A stretch of DNA of 64,000 nt, taken from positions 62,001 to 126,000 of the forward strand of contig NZ_BCQM01000003.1 of assembly GCF_001552075.1 (NCBI RefSeq), read 5' to 3'. A program made the translations under genes and the position numbers. The DNA is from Arthrobacter luteolus NBRC 107841 (GTDB taxonomy: Bacteria > Actinomycetota > Actinomycetes > Actinomycetales > Micrococcaceae). The notes below the pieces were generated by a model. That model saw only the letters and a program-made list of their open reading frames with translations, was not told the DNA's origin and searched no databases. Numbering within the stretch: position 1 is the first letter of the stretch; every line of letters begins with the position of its first letter. Positions 55,242 to 62,955 of this stretch are shown here, piece after piece.

Positions 55242-56167
55242 CGGGCCGATCCGTGCCGGCCCCGCTGCAGCCCGGCGACCGAGTAGGAATTGTGTGCCCG
55301 TCAGGGCCGGCCTCCGCGGAACGGCTCAGACAGGCGATGGAGCTGCTGCAAAGCTGGGATCTGGTGCCTGTACCCGGTCCCAACGCCCGGGCCGTTCATC
55401 CACGGGCCGGCTACCTGGCCGGTACCGACGCCGAACGCGCCGCCGACCTGCAGGACGCCTGGTGCGATGACACGCTCAAGGCGGTCTTCTGTGCCCGGGG
55501 CGGGTACGGCGCGGTGCGGATCCTGGATTTACTGGACACGGACAAGCTGCGGGCGGCTGCGCCCAAGGCGCTCTTCGGCTCCTCCGATGTCACAGCCCTG
55601 CACGAGTTCTGGTCTGAGCAACTGGGATTGGCTACCTGGTTCAGCCCCATGATCGGAACCGATGCCGTCCTCGGGGATGACATCGCGGCCGAAGACCTGC
55701 ACAGCGCGGTTTTCGGGACCCACCCGGGTGTGTACCAAGCCGGGACCGGCGCCCGAACCATGGTCGCTGGAAGGGCCACGGGAGAACTCACCGGCGGAAA
55801 CCTCAGCCTTCTTGCCATGACCACCGGTACGCGTGGACGAACGCGGAAGCGGGCCGAGGGAAAAATCGTCCTCCTCGAAGACGTCACCGAGGAGCCATAC
55901 CGGCTTGATGCCCTGCTCCACATCCTGCTCCGTTCCGGGTATTTCGAGGGTGCAGCCGGAATCGTACTGGGAACCTGGGTTGAATGCGGCGAACTTACGG
56001 CTGTCCTCGATCTCCTGGACGAAGTACTCTCGCCCCTCGGTATCCCTCTGGCCTCCGGATTTCCCCTTGGGCACGGTCCACAGGCCCGCAGCATCCCGCT
56101 GGGAGTGCGGGCTGAACTGCACGCGGGTCAGGAAGCTGTATTGACCCTGCAGGGATCCCGCGGATGA
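55238..56167 (+). CDS. LD-carboxypeptidase-like protein (S66 peptidase)
   Basis: 309 residues. S66 catalytic triad: S116 in LFGSSDVTALH (family GxSD), the Glu of IVLLEDVTEEPYRLD, and the His of GFPLGHGPQ. E. coli LdcA cuts the terminal D-Ala from murein tetrapeptide; MccF, the other branch, detoxifies microcin C-like aminoacyl nucleotides. The lack of a signal peptide fits a cytoplasmic enzyme acting on imported peptides. GTG start within the ATPase stop. Confidence 0.9.
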   Translation: MTGRSVPAPLQPGDRVGIVCPSGPASAERLRQAMELLQSWDLVPVPGPNARAVHPRAGYLAGTDAERAADLQDAWCDDTLKAVFCARGGYGAVRILDLLDTDKLRAAAPKALFGSSDVTALHEFWSEQLGLATWFSPMIGTDAVLGDDIAAEDLHSAVFGTHPGVYQAGTGARTMVAGRATGELTGGNLSLLAMTTGTRGRTRKRAEGKIVLLEDVTEEPYRLDALLHILLRSGYFEGAAGIVLGTWVECGELTAVLDLLDEVLSPLGIPLASGFPLGHGPQARSIPLGVRAELHAGQEAVLTLQGSRG

Positions 56168-57012
56168 GCGTGGTCTCCGCTTACAGCGACGGTAAGCCGT
56201 TCATCTCCTGCTGCCTGCGGGATCCAGCCGGGAAAATTCTCCTGGGGCTCCGGGAAGATGAACCTGTCTATTCCGCCAGCACGATAAAGGTGGGTGTGCT
56301 CCTGGCGGCAATGGAACAAGTCGCCGCCGGACGGCTGGACCTTTCCCAACCGCTAACCGCCACCCGGACGTTTTCCAGTCGAATCAGGGGTGCCGGAACC
56401 TATGACTTCGATCCTGAAGAAGTCGACGAAGCGATGATCCCGGGCACCCTCATGTGCCTGGACGATGTGCTGCGCCGGATGATCGAGGTCTCCTCCAACG
56501 AAGCGACCAATATGGCAGCAGCCCTTGTCGGCCTGGACACAGTTGACGCCGCCATAAGCAGGTCCGGGGCCTCCAACTCCGGAATGGGCCGGTTATTCGG
56601 AGACTATGCTGCCTTGGCCGCCGGATTTACGAACGTAACCACCGCCTCGGACCTCACCCTGCTGATGCGCGCGGCGGCGACGCGGGAGGGCCCCACTGGG
56701 GAAGCCATGCGCGACTACCTGCGTGGGCAGCGGCACCTTGTCATCGCGGCCGAGCTACTGGCGGTCCAGGGGACTGGGGGCATGAAGCTGGACTGGGGGA
56801 GCAAGTCAGGCAGCGTGACGGGGATCGAGCACGACGTTGCCTTCTTCCGTCCCAACGGAGGCGGCCTCCAGGACGTTTACACCCTGGCCGTATGTACCAG
56901 GGGCTACGCACCGGAGCATGCGCAGGAGATTATTCGTGCCGTAACAGCCTCGGCCCTGCTTCCGGCAGGGCTCATTGCCAGCGTGCCAGCGTGGTCAGGA
57001 GACAAACCATGA
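56164..57012 (+). CDS. Class-A-beta-lactamase-like serine hydrolase 1
   Basis: 282 residues. SxxK is S39-T-I-K42 (SASTIKVGVL), the SxN is SSNEATN at about 110-116, and the KTG counterpart is KSG in WGSKSGSVTG. The layout is that of Pfam beta-lactamase2 rather than true class A enzymes. No signal peptide is present (MSVVSAYSDGKPF), so the protein stays inside, unlike a protective beta-lactamase. It is coupled by ATGA overlaps to the S66 peptidase and to its own paralog. Confidence 0.88.
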   Translation: MSVVSAYSDGKPFISCCLRDPAGKILLGLREDEPVYSASTIKVGVLLAAMEQVAAGRLDLSQPLTATRTFSSRIRGAGTYDFDPEEVDEAMIPGTLMCLDDVLRRMIEVSSNEATNMAAALVGLDTVDAAISRSGASNSGMGRLFGDYAALAAGFTNVTTASDLTLLMRAAATREGPTGEAMRDYLRGQRHLVIAAELLAVQGTGGMKLDWGSKSGSVTGIEHDVAFFRPNGGGLQDVYTLAVCTRGYAPEHAQEIIRAVTASALLPAGLIASVPAWSGDKP

Positions 57013-57773
57013 ACGGGCCCCGCATAGGATTCTGCCTCACCGACACAACTGGCAGGGTCCTGGCCTCCCGCGGTGATCATGCTTCGTTTTACGGGGCAAG
57101 CACGGTGAAGCTTGGTGTACTCCTCGCCTTGGCGGAACGGATTGACACCGGTTTGCTGGCCTGGGACCTGAATTTGCCAAGCCGTCACTGGTTCTCCAGC
57201 CGGATAGCGGGCGCCGGCGAGTTCGGCTTCGTCCCTGGTGAAGTCGACCACGGTATGCCATCAGTGGGCACACCCGTGACTCTCCGGGATCTTGCCGGGC
57301 GGATGATCGCCTTCTCCTCAAACGAGGCAACCAACATCCTGGCTGAGCTGATGGGCCTGGATGCGGTTAATGCCGCCTTCGCCCGGGTGGGAGCGGAAGA
57401 CGCCGGCATGGACCGTTTGATCGGCGACTATCCCGCCCGGGAGGCCGGCTTCTCCCACGACGTCTCGCCGCGCGCGCTCGCCATCACCATGGCCGCCGTC
57501 GTTTCGGGGCGGGCCGCCAGCCCGGAGACGACGGCGGTGCTGCTCGGTATGCTGCGGGACCAGCAGTATCCGGTCATTGCGGATGTGCTCGGTCCTGGCC
57601 GGGACTGGGGCAGTAAATCAGGCTGGGTGGACGGGATCGAACACGATGTAGCCTTTGTGGGCCCTGCGGATTCCGGCGGGGAGACCTTGTGCCTGGCGGT
57701 GTGCACGGAGGGCTATGCCCCCGATCCTGCGAAGGAAGCCATCCGGGCGCTCGCCGCGGTGTTGTTGAACTGA
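57009..57773 (+). CDS. Class-A-beta-lactamase-like serine hydrolase 2
   Basis: 254 residues, paralog of the preceding gene. SxxK is S31-T-V-K34 (GASTVKLGVL), then FSSNEATN and WGSKSGWVDGIEHDVAF, closely parallel to the first. Also no signal peptide. The two may act on different peptides or form a heterodimer. Last gene of the operon; ATG overlaps the preceding stop. Confidence 0.88.
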   Translation: MNGPRIGFCLTDTTGRVLASRGDHASFYGASTVKLGVLLALAERIDTGLLAWDLNLPSRHWFSSRIAGAGEFGFVPGEVDHGMPSVGTPVTLRDLAGRMIAFSSNEATNILAELMGLDAVNAAFARVGAEDAGMDRLIGDYPAREAGFSHDVSPRALAITMAAVVSGRAASPETTAVLLGMLRDQQYPVIADVLGPGRDWGSKSGWVDGIEHDVAFVGPADSGGETLCLAVCTEGYAPDPAKEAIRALAAVLLN

Positions 57774-57836
57774 ACCAAACGGTTCCTTTCGGCCGGTATC
57801 CCGGGCTGGGCCCGGAAGTATGCACTAAGTACAAGC

Positions 57837-57874
57837 AGCACAGAGCCCGGTCCGAGTGGACCGGGCTCTGTGCT
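57837..57874 (+). terminator. Terminator of the peptide operon
   Basis: AGCACAGAGCCCGGTCC (57837-57853), loop GAGT, complement (57858-57874), a perfect 17-bp stem followed by GTC. Confidence 0.85.
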
Positions 57875-57889
57875 GTCAGGTCCAGCCAG

Positions 57890-58450
57890 CTAGATGCCGG
57901 CGCCGTCTGAATATCCCGGCTGGGACGAACCGGTTCCGGAACCTGATGACGTGCCTGTCCCCGTGCCGGAGCTGCCAGAAGAGCCAGCACCAGCGGAGGA
58001 GCCGACCGAGGCGGAGGACGTTTCGCCCTGAATGACGTTTCCGCTGTCCTTGTAGGAGGCGGAAACTTCAATCTTCCGGGGCTTGGCCCGCTCGCTGACG
58101 GGGATAAAGACGCTCAGCACACCGTTTTCGTACTTCGCGGAAATACCGTCGATATCAATGCCCTGGCCAAGGTTCAGCTGCCGCAGGAAACTTCCGGACT
58201 CACGCTCCCGGGTCAGCCAGGTGGCGCCTTCCGGGGCCTGGATGGTGCGCTCAGCGCGGATGGTCAGAAGCTGGCCGTCCACGTCCACATCAACGGATCC
58301 CGGATCGATTCCCGGCAGGTCCGCGTTCATGATGTAGTGGTCGCCCTCGCGGTACAGGTCGATCGGCATCAGCCGCAGCCTCTGCCGCGGATCCAGGAGA
58401 GCGCCTGCTACCCGGTCCAGTTCGCGGAAGGGATCGAATTTCATCGCCAT
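57890..58450 (-). CDS. Hsp20 / alpha-crystallin small heat-shock protein
   Basis: 186 residues. The alpha-crystallin domain (about residues 20-120) has NADLPGIDPGSVDVDVDG at its start, then LTIRAERT and the closing YENGVLSVFIPVSE with the conserved G-V-L motif. The C-terminal 55 residues are a Ser/Gly/Thr-rich tail instead of the usual short I-x-I end. Function: ATP-independent holdase. The start is ATG 58450 because AAGGAG lies nine bases before it; two other Met codons (58456, 58444) are near. Controlled by CIRCE and HAIR (see those entries). Confidence 0.93.
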   Translation of the reverse strand: MAMKFDPFRELDRVAGALLDPRQRLRLMPIDLYREGDHYIMNADLPGIDPGSVDVDVDGQLLTIRAERTIQAPEGATWLTRERESGSFLRQLNLGQGIDIDGISAKYENGVLSVFIPVSERAKPRKIEVSASYKDSGNVIQGETSSASVGSSAGAGSSGSSGTGTGTSSGSGTGSSQPGYSDGAGI

Positions 58451-58549
58451 TCTCATCAACTCCTTTTCACCGTCCCGCCGGGGCGGTGAGCTGTGTTCGT
58501 CACTGATAGAAATCAAACAACCAGAAATGAATAAACGAAGGGTCGACAA

Positions 58550-58570
58550 CTTGAGCCGACTACGCTCAAG
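58550..58570. promoter_or_regulatory. HAIR element (HspR binding site)
   Basis: CTTGAGC, seven bases, GCTCAAG, matching the HspR-associated inverted repeat (CTTGAGT-N7-ACTCAAG) with one symmetrical change per arm. It lies just downstream of the probable -10 box of hsp20. Confidence 0.85.
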
Positions 58571-58579
58571 TGTGGAATT

Positions 58580-58609
58580 AGATTAGCACTCTCATATGGA
58601 GAGTGCCAA
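58580..58609 (-). promoter_or_regulatory. hsp20 promoter with embedded CIRCE operator
   Basis: On the minus strand TTGGCA (58604-58609) and TAATCT (58580-58585), spaced 18 bases, form a vegetative-type promoter. TTAGCACTC (58583-58591), nine bases, GAGTGCCAA (58601-58609) is a CIRCE with one mismatch from the HrcA consensus. Repressor binding would cover both promoter boxes. Confidence 0.85.
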
Positions 58610-58687
58610 TGATCACAAGGTAACTCCCGCCGGCTACTTCCAGTGTTGGCCACCCGCCGCGCTCCTGCCTAGACCGGACGCCGCTGG

Positions 58688-60157
58688 CTAGTCCAGCGGC
58701 CACAAATGCACCGGCTCGTTGCTGTGCATGTGGTGCCAGTACCGCCGGGTCATTTCGGACAAGGCCGCGGTCCGGCCGAAACCTGCAGCCTCGAGCTTCC
58801 CCAGCACCGCGATCTGCCAGGAAGCACCGTTCTGCTCGCTGCGCGCCCGTTCCCCAATAACGCCGAGGTAGCGTGCGATGCAGGCTTCGTCCACGCCAAG
58901 TTCCCGCAGCCCGTCCGCGGCCATGGGGACGAGGTGCCGCACCACGAGTTCCGCCACGGGAATGTCACCAATGCCCGGCCAATAGACCGAGGCGTCCAGC
59001 CCCAGGCGGGAGCACGCCAGGAAATTGTCCGTGGCTGTCTTGAACGCCATTCTGGTCCAGAGCGGACGGTCGGCTGTCCGCAGCGTATGGACAAGACCGT
59101 AGAAAAACGCCGCGTTGGCGGTAACATCCAGGACCGTGGGTCCGGCCGGCAGGGTGCGGTTTTCCAGCCGCAGGTTGGGTGTCTCGGTGCCGGGATCGTA
59201 GATCGGCCGGTTCCACCGGTAGACGGTGCCGTTGTGCAGGCGCAGTTCCGGCAGCAGCGGGGCGCCGGACTGGGTGGAACCCGAACCGGCAGCGGACACC
59301 TCGGGCAGCAGAGCCGGAAAATAACGGACGTTCTCCTCGAAGAGATCGAACATCGAGGTGATCCACCGTTCACCGAACCAGACCCTGGGCCTGACCCCTT
59401 GGTTCCGCATTTCCGGCGGACGGGTGTCGATGGCCTGTTTGAAGAGTTCGATGCGCGTTTCCTGCCACAGGATACGTTCCATAAACACGGGGGAGTTGGC
59501 GGCCAGGGCCACCTGTGGCCCGGCGATCAGCTGGGCTGCGTTCCACGCGGGGGCAAAATCGGAAGGGCTGACTTCCAGGTGCAGCTGCAGGGAGGTGCAG
59601 GCAGCCTCCGGAGCAATGTTCGCAGCATACCGGGACAGCGTTTCCACCCCGGTGAGCGACAGATACACGTCCTCGCCGCGCGCCTGGAGGACGGAAGTGT
59701 TCAGGGCCGCATACCGCGCCCCGGAACTGATCCAGGCATCTCCGTCGAGAACGGCCGGGGTGAGTGTTGGAAGAATTCCCACCATGAGGATGTTTGCTTC
59801 GGCCTTGGCTGCCAGCTCGTCTGCCCGGTTGAGCTGGCGCCGAAGGCTCGCTTCCAGTTCCTGCAGGCCCGCTGCCCGGATCGAGAGCGCCGGATGATTC
59901 ATCTCGATGTTGAAGGCGCCCATCTCGGTCTGGAACGCAGGATCGGCAATTTGTTCCAGCACGGAAGCATTGCGCAGGGCTGGGGTGAAATCGTCATTGG
60001 TCAGGTTGAGTTCAAGCTCGACGCCGATGCTTGCGGAGTCGGCGAATTCAGCGGTGCCCAGGAAACCGGCAAATCTGTCCAGGTTTTCCAGCAGGCGGGC
60101 ACGGTAACGGGTCCGCTGCTCGCGGCTGAAGGACTTGGAGGAGACTTCTGCGCCCAT
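58688..60157 (-). CDS. GCS2-type glutamate-cysteine ligase-like protein
   Basis: 489 residues. Family segments: SIGVELELNLTNDDF, the acidic motif GAFNIEMNHPALSI, then LQLHLEVSPSDFAPAWNAAQL and RPRVWFGERW. The ATP-dependent ligase joins Glu to a Cys or another amine. Mycothiol rather than glutathione is the expected thiol in this lineage, so the product may be something else, e.g. an ergothioneine precursor or a gamma-glutamyl peptide. There is no ribosome site; TACCTT five bases before the ATG suggests a leaderless message. Confidence 0.85.
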   Translation of the reverse strand: MGAEVSSKSFSREQRTRYRARLLENLDRFAGFLGTAEFADSASIGVELELNLTNDDFTPALRNASVLEQIADPAFQTEMGAFNIEMNHPALSIRAAGLQELEASLRRQLNRADELAAKAEANILMVGILPTLTPAVLDGDAWISSGARYAALNTSVLQARGEDVYLSLTGVETLSRYAANIAPEAACTSLQLHLEVSPSDFAPAWNAAQLIAGPQVALAANSPVFMERILWQETRIELFKQAIDTRPPEMRNQGVRPRVWFGERWITSMFDLFEENVRYFPALLPEVSAAGSGSTQSGAPLLPELRLHNGTVYRWNRPIYDPGTETPNLRLENRTLPAGPTVLDVTANAAFFYGLVHTLRTADRPLWTRMAFKTATDNFLACSRLGLDASVYWPGIGDIPVAELVVRHLVPMAADGLRELGVDEACIARYLGVIGERARSEQNGASWQIAVLGKLEAAGFGRTAALSEMTRRYWHHMHSNEPVHLWPLD

Positions 60158-60325
60158 GGATGAAGGTAACCACGGCTGCGGGATGTTGTATAGCGTGCCG
60201 GCGGGCTTGGCTGGAAAGCTCCCGGGGGCCTGTTGTGCCGGGCCCGCCTGTGCCTAGTCTCGTTGAAGGGGAACCAGAAACGGGCGCACCGCAGGCCCAC
60301 CGAAAGCCCATGTAAGGAGACAGAA

Positions 60326-60520
60326 ATGCAGATCGGAAAGCAGCAGATTATCGATTTCCTGAAGAGCAAGGGCAGCAGCGACCAGGCGGACCAGGCGGAA
60401 TCTGAATTGCCGGACCAGGTGGATACCGACAAGGACTCGGGTCTGCTCAGCAAGCTGGGTGTAAATCCGCAGGATCTGATCGGTAAGTTCTCCGGCGGCC
60501 TGGGTGGCCTGGGCGGGTAG
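60326..60520 (+). CDS. Small acidic protein of unknown function
   Basis: 64 residues starting MQIGKQQIIDFLKSKG, then an acidic middle (LPDQVDTDKDSGLL) and LLSKLGVNPQDLIGKF with a GGLGGLGG end. The strong TAAGGAG ribosome site (60312-60318) makes it a real gene. Similar short proteins with a helix, acidic spacer and Gly-rich end occur in Arthrobacter; I know no function. Divergent from the ligase gene. Confidence 0.75.
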   Translation: MQIGKQQIIDFLKSKGSSDQADQAESELPDQVDTDKDSGLLSKLGVNPQDLIGKFSGGLGGLGG

Positions 60521-60524
60521 CCCG

Positions 60525-60615
60525 GACGAGTCCCAGACCGACGCTTAGGAACCCCGAGCTTAGGCACCCGGCGCTTAGATACTGGGCGACTAGATACTGG
60601 GCTCAGGAACCGAAG
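60525..60615 (+). repeat. Stop-rich degenerate repeat after the 64-aa gene
   Basis: Units of about 15-18 bases such as CCGACGCTTAGGAAC, CCGAGCTTAGGCAC, CCGGCGCTTAGATACTGGG; TAG recurs in nearly all, following the gene's own TAG at 60518-60520. Confidence 0.7.
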
Positions 60616-60621
60616 CTTGGA

Positions 60622-60666
60622 AACCAAGGGCAGGGGCACCCGGTTCGGGGGCCCCTGCCGTTGGTT
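60622..60666. terminator. Bidirectional terminator, 64-aa gene / ABC ATPase
   Basis: AACCAA plus GGCAGGGGC pair with GCCCCTGCC plus TTGGTT, interrupted by an inner CCC/GGG hairpin, between convergent genes. Confidence 0.75.
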
Positions 60667-60674
60667 TGCAGCGG

Positions 60675-61346
60675 TTACTCTTCGACGATCTGGCCTTTGA
60701 GCAGCCGCAGCCGGCGGTCGGTTTTCCGGGCCAGGGCCTGGTCATGGGTGACCACCAGGATGGTGGTGTTCTCCCGCCGGCAGAGGTTCCGCAGGAGCTC
60801 GATGATCAGCTCACCGGTTTCCTCATCCAGGTTGCCGGTGGGCTCATCCGCCAGGATCAGCTGCGGCCGGTTCGCCAGGGCACGGGCTATGGAAACGCGC
60901 TGCTGCTGCCCGCCGGAAAGCCGGTTGGCCTTACGCCCGTGCAGCTCCTCCGTCAGCTCCACGCCGTTCAGCAGCTCACGGGCCCGGGCGATCCGGCCGG
61001 GTTTCGGGACACCGGCGAACTCCATGGGCAGCATAACGTTCTCCAAGGCCGTCAGGTTCGGAATCAGGTTGTACTGCTGGAACACAAAACCGATGTCATT
61101 GCGCCGGTAGTCCGTCAGTTTACCGTCCGGCAGGGCAGAGATGTTGACGCCGTTGACGATCACGTCTCCGCTGGTGGCTTTGTCCAGGGCGCCCAGGATG
61201 GAGAGCAGGGTGGATTTCCCGCTGCCGCTTTTGCCCAGGATCGCAGCAAAGGTGCCCTGCGGAAGGGTGAATGAGACGCCGTTAACCGGCTTGATCCTGC
61301 TGTCACCGGTCTTGAATTCCTTGACGACATTCTTTACTTCAAGCAT
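60675..61346 (-). CDS. MacB-type ABC transporter ATPase
   Basis: 223 residues. Walker A GKSGSGKST, signature LSGGQQQR, Walker B LILADEPTGNLD, with FVFQQYNLIPNLTALENV as the Q-loop region, all typical of the LolD/MacB class driving FtsX-like permeases. The permease gene lies two bases upstream on the same strand, forming a two-gene operon. Confidence 0.95.
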   Translation of the reverse strand: MLEVKNVVKEFKTGDSRIKPVNGVSFTLPQGTFAAILGKSGSGKSTLLSILGALDKATSGDVIVNGVNISALPDGKLTDYRRNDIGFVFQQYNLIPNLTALENVMLPMEFAGVPKPGRIARARELLNGVELTEELHGRKANRLSGGQQQRVSIARALANRPQLILADEPTGNLDEETGELIIELLRNLCRRENTTILVVTHDQALARKTDRRLRLLKGQIVEE

Positions 61347-61348
61347 GG

Positions 61349-62854
61349 TTATTCTCCTCGCAGGACTTCGATCGGCCGGATGCGTGCTGTCAGCAGAGCC
61401 GGAACCAGGGCACCCAGAACCGCGATGAACAGGATGCCCGCCGCACCCAGTCCGATGGTGGCCGGACCCACGGATGTGGTGACGGTTCCGATCAGGTCTG
61501 CGGTCTCGCCAAAGGGGCCTCCACGCATGGAGCCGCCGCCCGGCCCACCCGAGCCGGCGTCGGGTGGAGTGCCCATGGCCTGGCCGCCGGATTCCGGTGG
61601 AGCCTGCAGCTGTCCGCCGCCGGCCTGCCCGCCTCCGGGAACCGCAGCGGCGGCAGCGGTGGTGCCGGTATCGGTGCTGCTGTCCACCAGCGCCCCGGCG
61701 ATTGGCCCGCTTGCTCCCATGGCGATAGCCGATCCAACCACGGCCCCGAGCACCACCAGGACAACGGCTTCGAGGACGAACTGCAGTCCGATGGTCTTGT
61801 TCGAAGCGCCGATGGCCTTCAGGACACCGATCTCCCGGCGGCGCTCACGGACCACCATGATCATGATCAGCAGGACGATCAGGGCGGCGGTCACCAGGGC
61901 GGCGACGAAGCCGATGAGTGAAATCGCCTGCACGCTGGCGAGGGAATCGACAGCTTCCGACAGGCCGGTGGAGCCGGCAGTGACATCCACCCGGTCTGAA
62001 CCGAGTTCTTCGAGGAGAGCGGCCTGGACCGGCTCGACGTTCTCCATGCTGTCGACTGTCACCGAGATGGTGCTCAGTTCCCCGGCCTGGCCGCTCAGCT
62101 CCTGCGCTGCGGCGAGCGGAAGGTAGAGGGTGTTGTTGTCGAACTCCGTGCCGGCGTCGAACACTCCCGTGACGGTGAACGTGCGGCCCAGGGCTTCGAA
62201 GGTGGAACCCGTGGTCAGCCCGTTCTTCTCTGCCAGTGCGGTTCCCAGCAGGGCCTGCGTGGAGCTGGCCGAGTAGTCAGCGATGGCGGAGCCTTCGGTC
62301 AGGGTCAGCGCGTCGACGCCGGTGTCCATGGCGCTGCTGATCCCGGTGGCTGTGATGGGGAGGGAGAACGCGGGCATGGCCTGGCTGTCCGTGGAGCTGT
62401 CTCCGTTATTCCGCTGGCCCAGGGTGCCGGCTTCGACGGCGGATTCCAGGCTGGTGGAGCCCGCGGTGGACATCCCGCCTCCGGGTCCGCCCCTCTGGTT
62501 CTGGCTGGCTCCGGTATCCGCGGCGTCGGTTCCTTCCGTGGAATCGCTGGCCGTGGACAGGCGCAGGGCCAGGGTGCCTGACGCGGCAGAAACGTGATCT
62601 GCTCCCTGGATGGTGGCCAGGTCCTGGTCGGTGAGCGGTTCGCCTCCGCCTTCAAAACCCCGCGATCCCGCGGGGTTGACGGTGAGTTCCGTGCCGATTT
62701 GGCTCTTGAGGTCCGAGACCTTCGCGGCAACCGCTTGATGGGCGACCAGCATGGACAGGGCTAGGCCGATGGCCACCGCAAGAATGACGATGACGGCGCC
62801 GCTTCGCACTCGGTTGCGAAAGGCGTTGCCCATACTGCGGGCGAGAATGTTCAT
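61349..62854 (-). CDS. MacB/FtsX-type ABC permease
   Basis: 501 residues, four membrane segments: N-terminal (VIVILAVAIGLALSML), then after a large external domain (residues 40-300) three more near the C-terminus (ISLIGFVAALVTAALIVLL, VLEAVVLVVLGAVVGSAIAM, LGAAGILFIAVLGALVPALL). The external part has two Gly/Pro/Gln-rich inserts (e.g. GGPGGGMSTAG), the second between segments 3 and 4. Such proteins work as mechanotransmitters in antibiotic, lipid or peptide export. The start is followed upstream by GGAGG. Confidence 0.9.
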   Translation of the reverse strand: MNILARSMGNAFRNRVRSGAVIVILAVAIGLALSMLVAHQAVAAKVSDLKSQIGTELTVNPAGSRGFEGGGEPLTDQDLATIQGADHVSAASGTLALRLSTASDSTEGTDAADTGASQNQRGGPGGGMSTAGSTSLESAVEAGTLGQRNNGDSSTDSQAMPAFSLPITATGISSAMDTGVDALTLTEGSAIADYSASSTQALLGTALAEKNGLTTGSTFEALGRTFTVTGVFDAGTEFDNNTLYLPLAAAQELSGQAGELSTISVTVDSMENVEPVQAALLEELGSDRVDVTAGSTGLSEAVDSLASVQAISLIGFVAALVTAALIVLLIMIMVVRERRREIGVLKAIGASNKTIGLQFVLEAVVLVVLGAVVGSAIAMGASGPIAGALVDSSTDTGTTAAAAAVPGGGQAGGGQLQAPPESGGQAMGTPPDAGSGGPGGGSMRGGPFGETADLIGTVTTSVGPATIGLGAAGILFIAVLGALVPALLTARIRPIEVLRGE

Positions 62855-62955
62855 TTTTCCTCCGGGGACGCTGGTTCTGCCACAGCTTTCAACCTGCGGC
62901 TAGACCAGCATCCCGGGGGTTGCTGTGCCTGCCGCTGGGTTGGGCTGTGGCAGGA

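Noticed and set aside
55238-56167. S66 protein as a microcin C immunity protein (MccF)
   Set aside because: No microcin-type synthesis genes are near and the neighbours are a peptide importer and hydrolases, so LD-carboxypeptidase is the simpler reading; it is not excluded.
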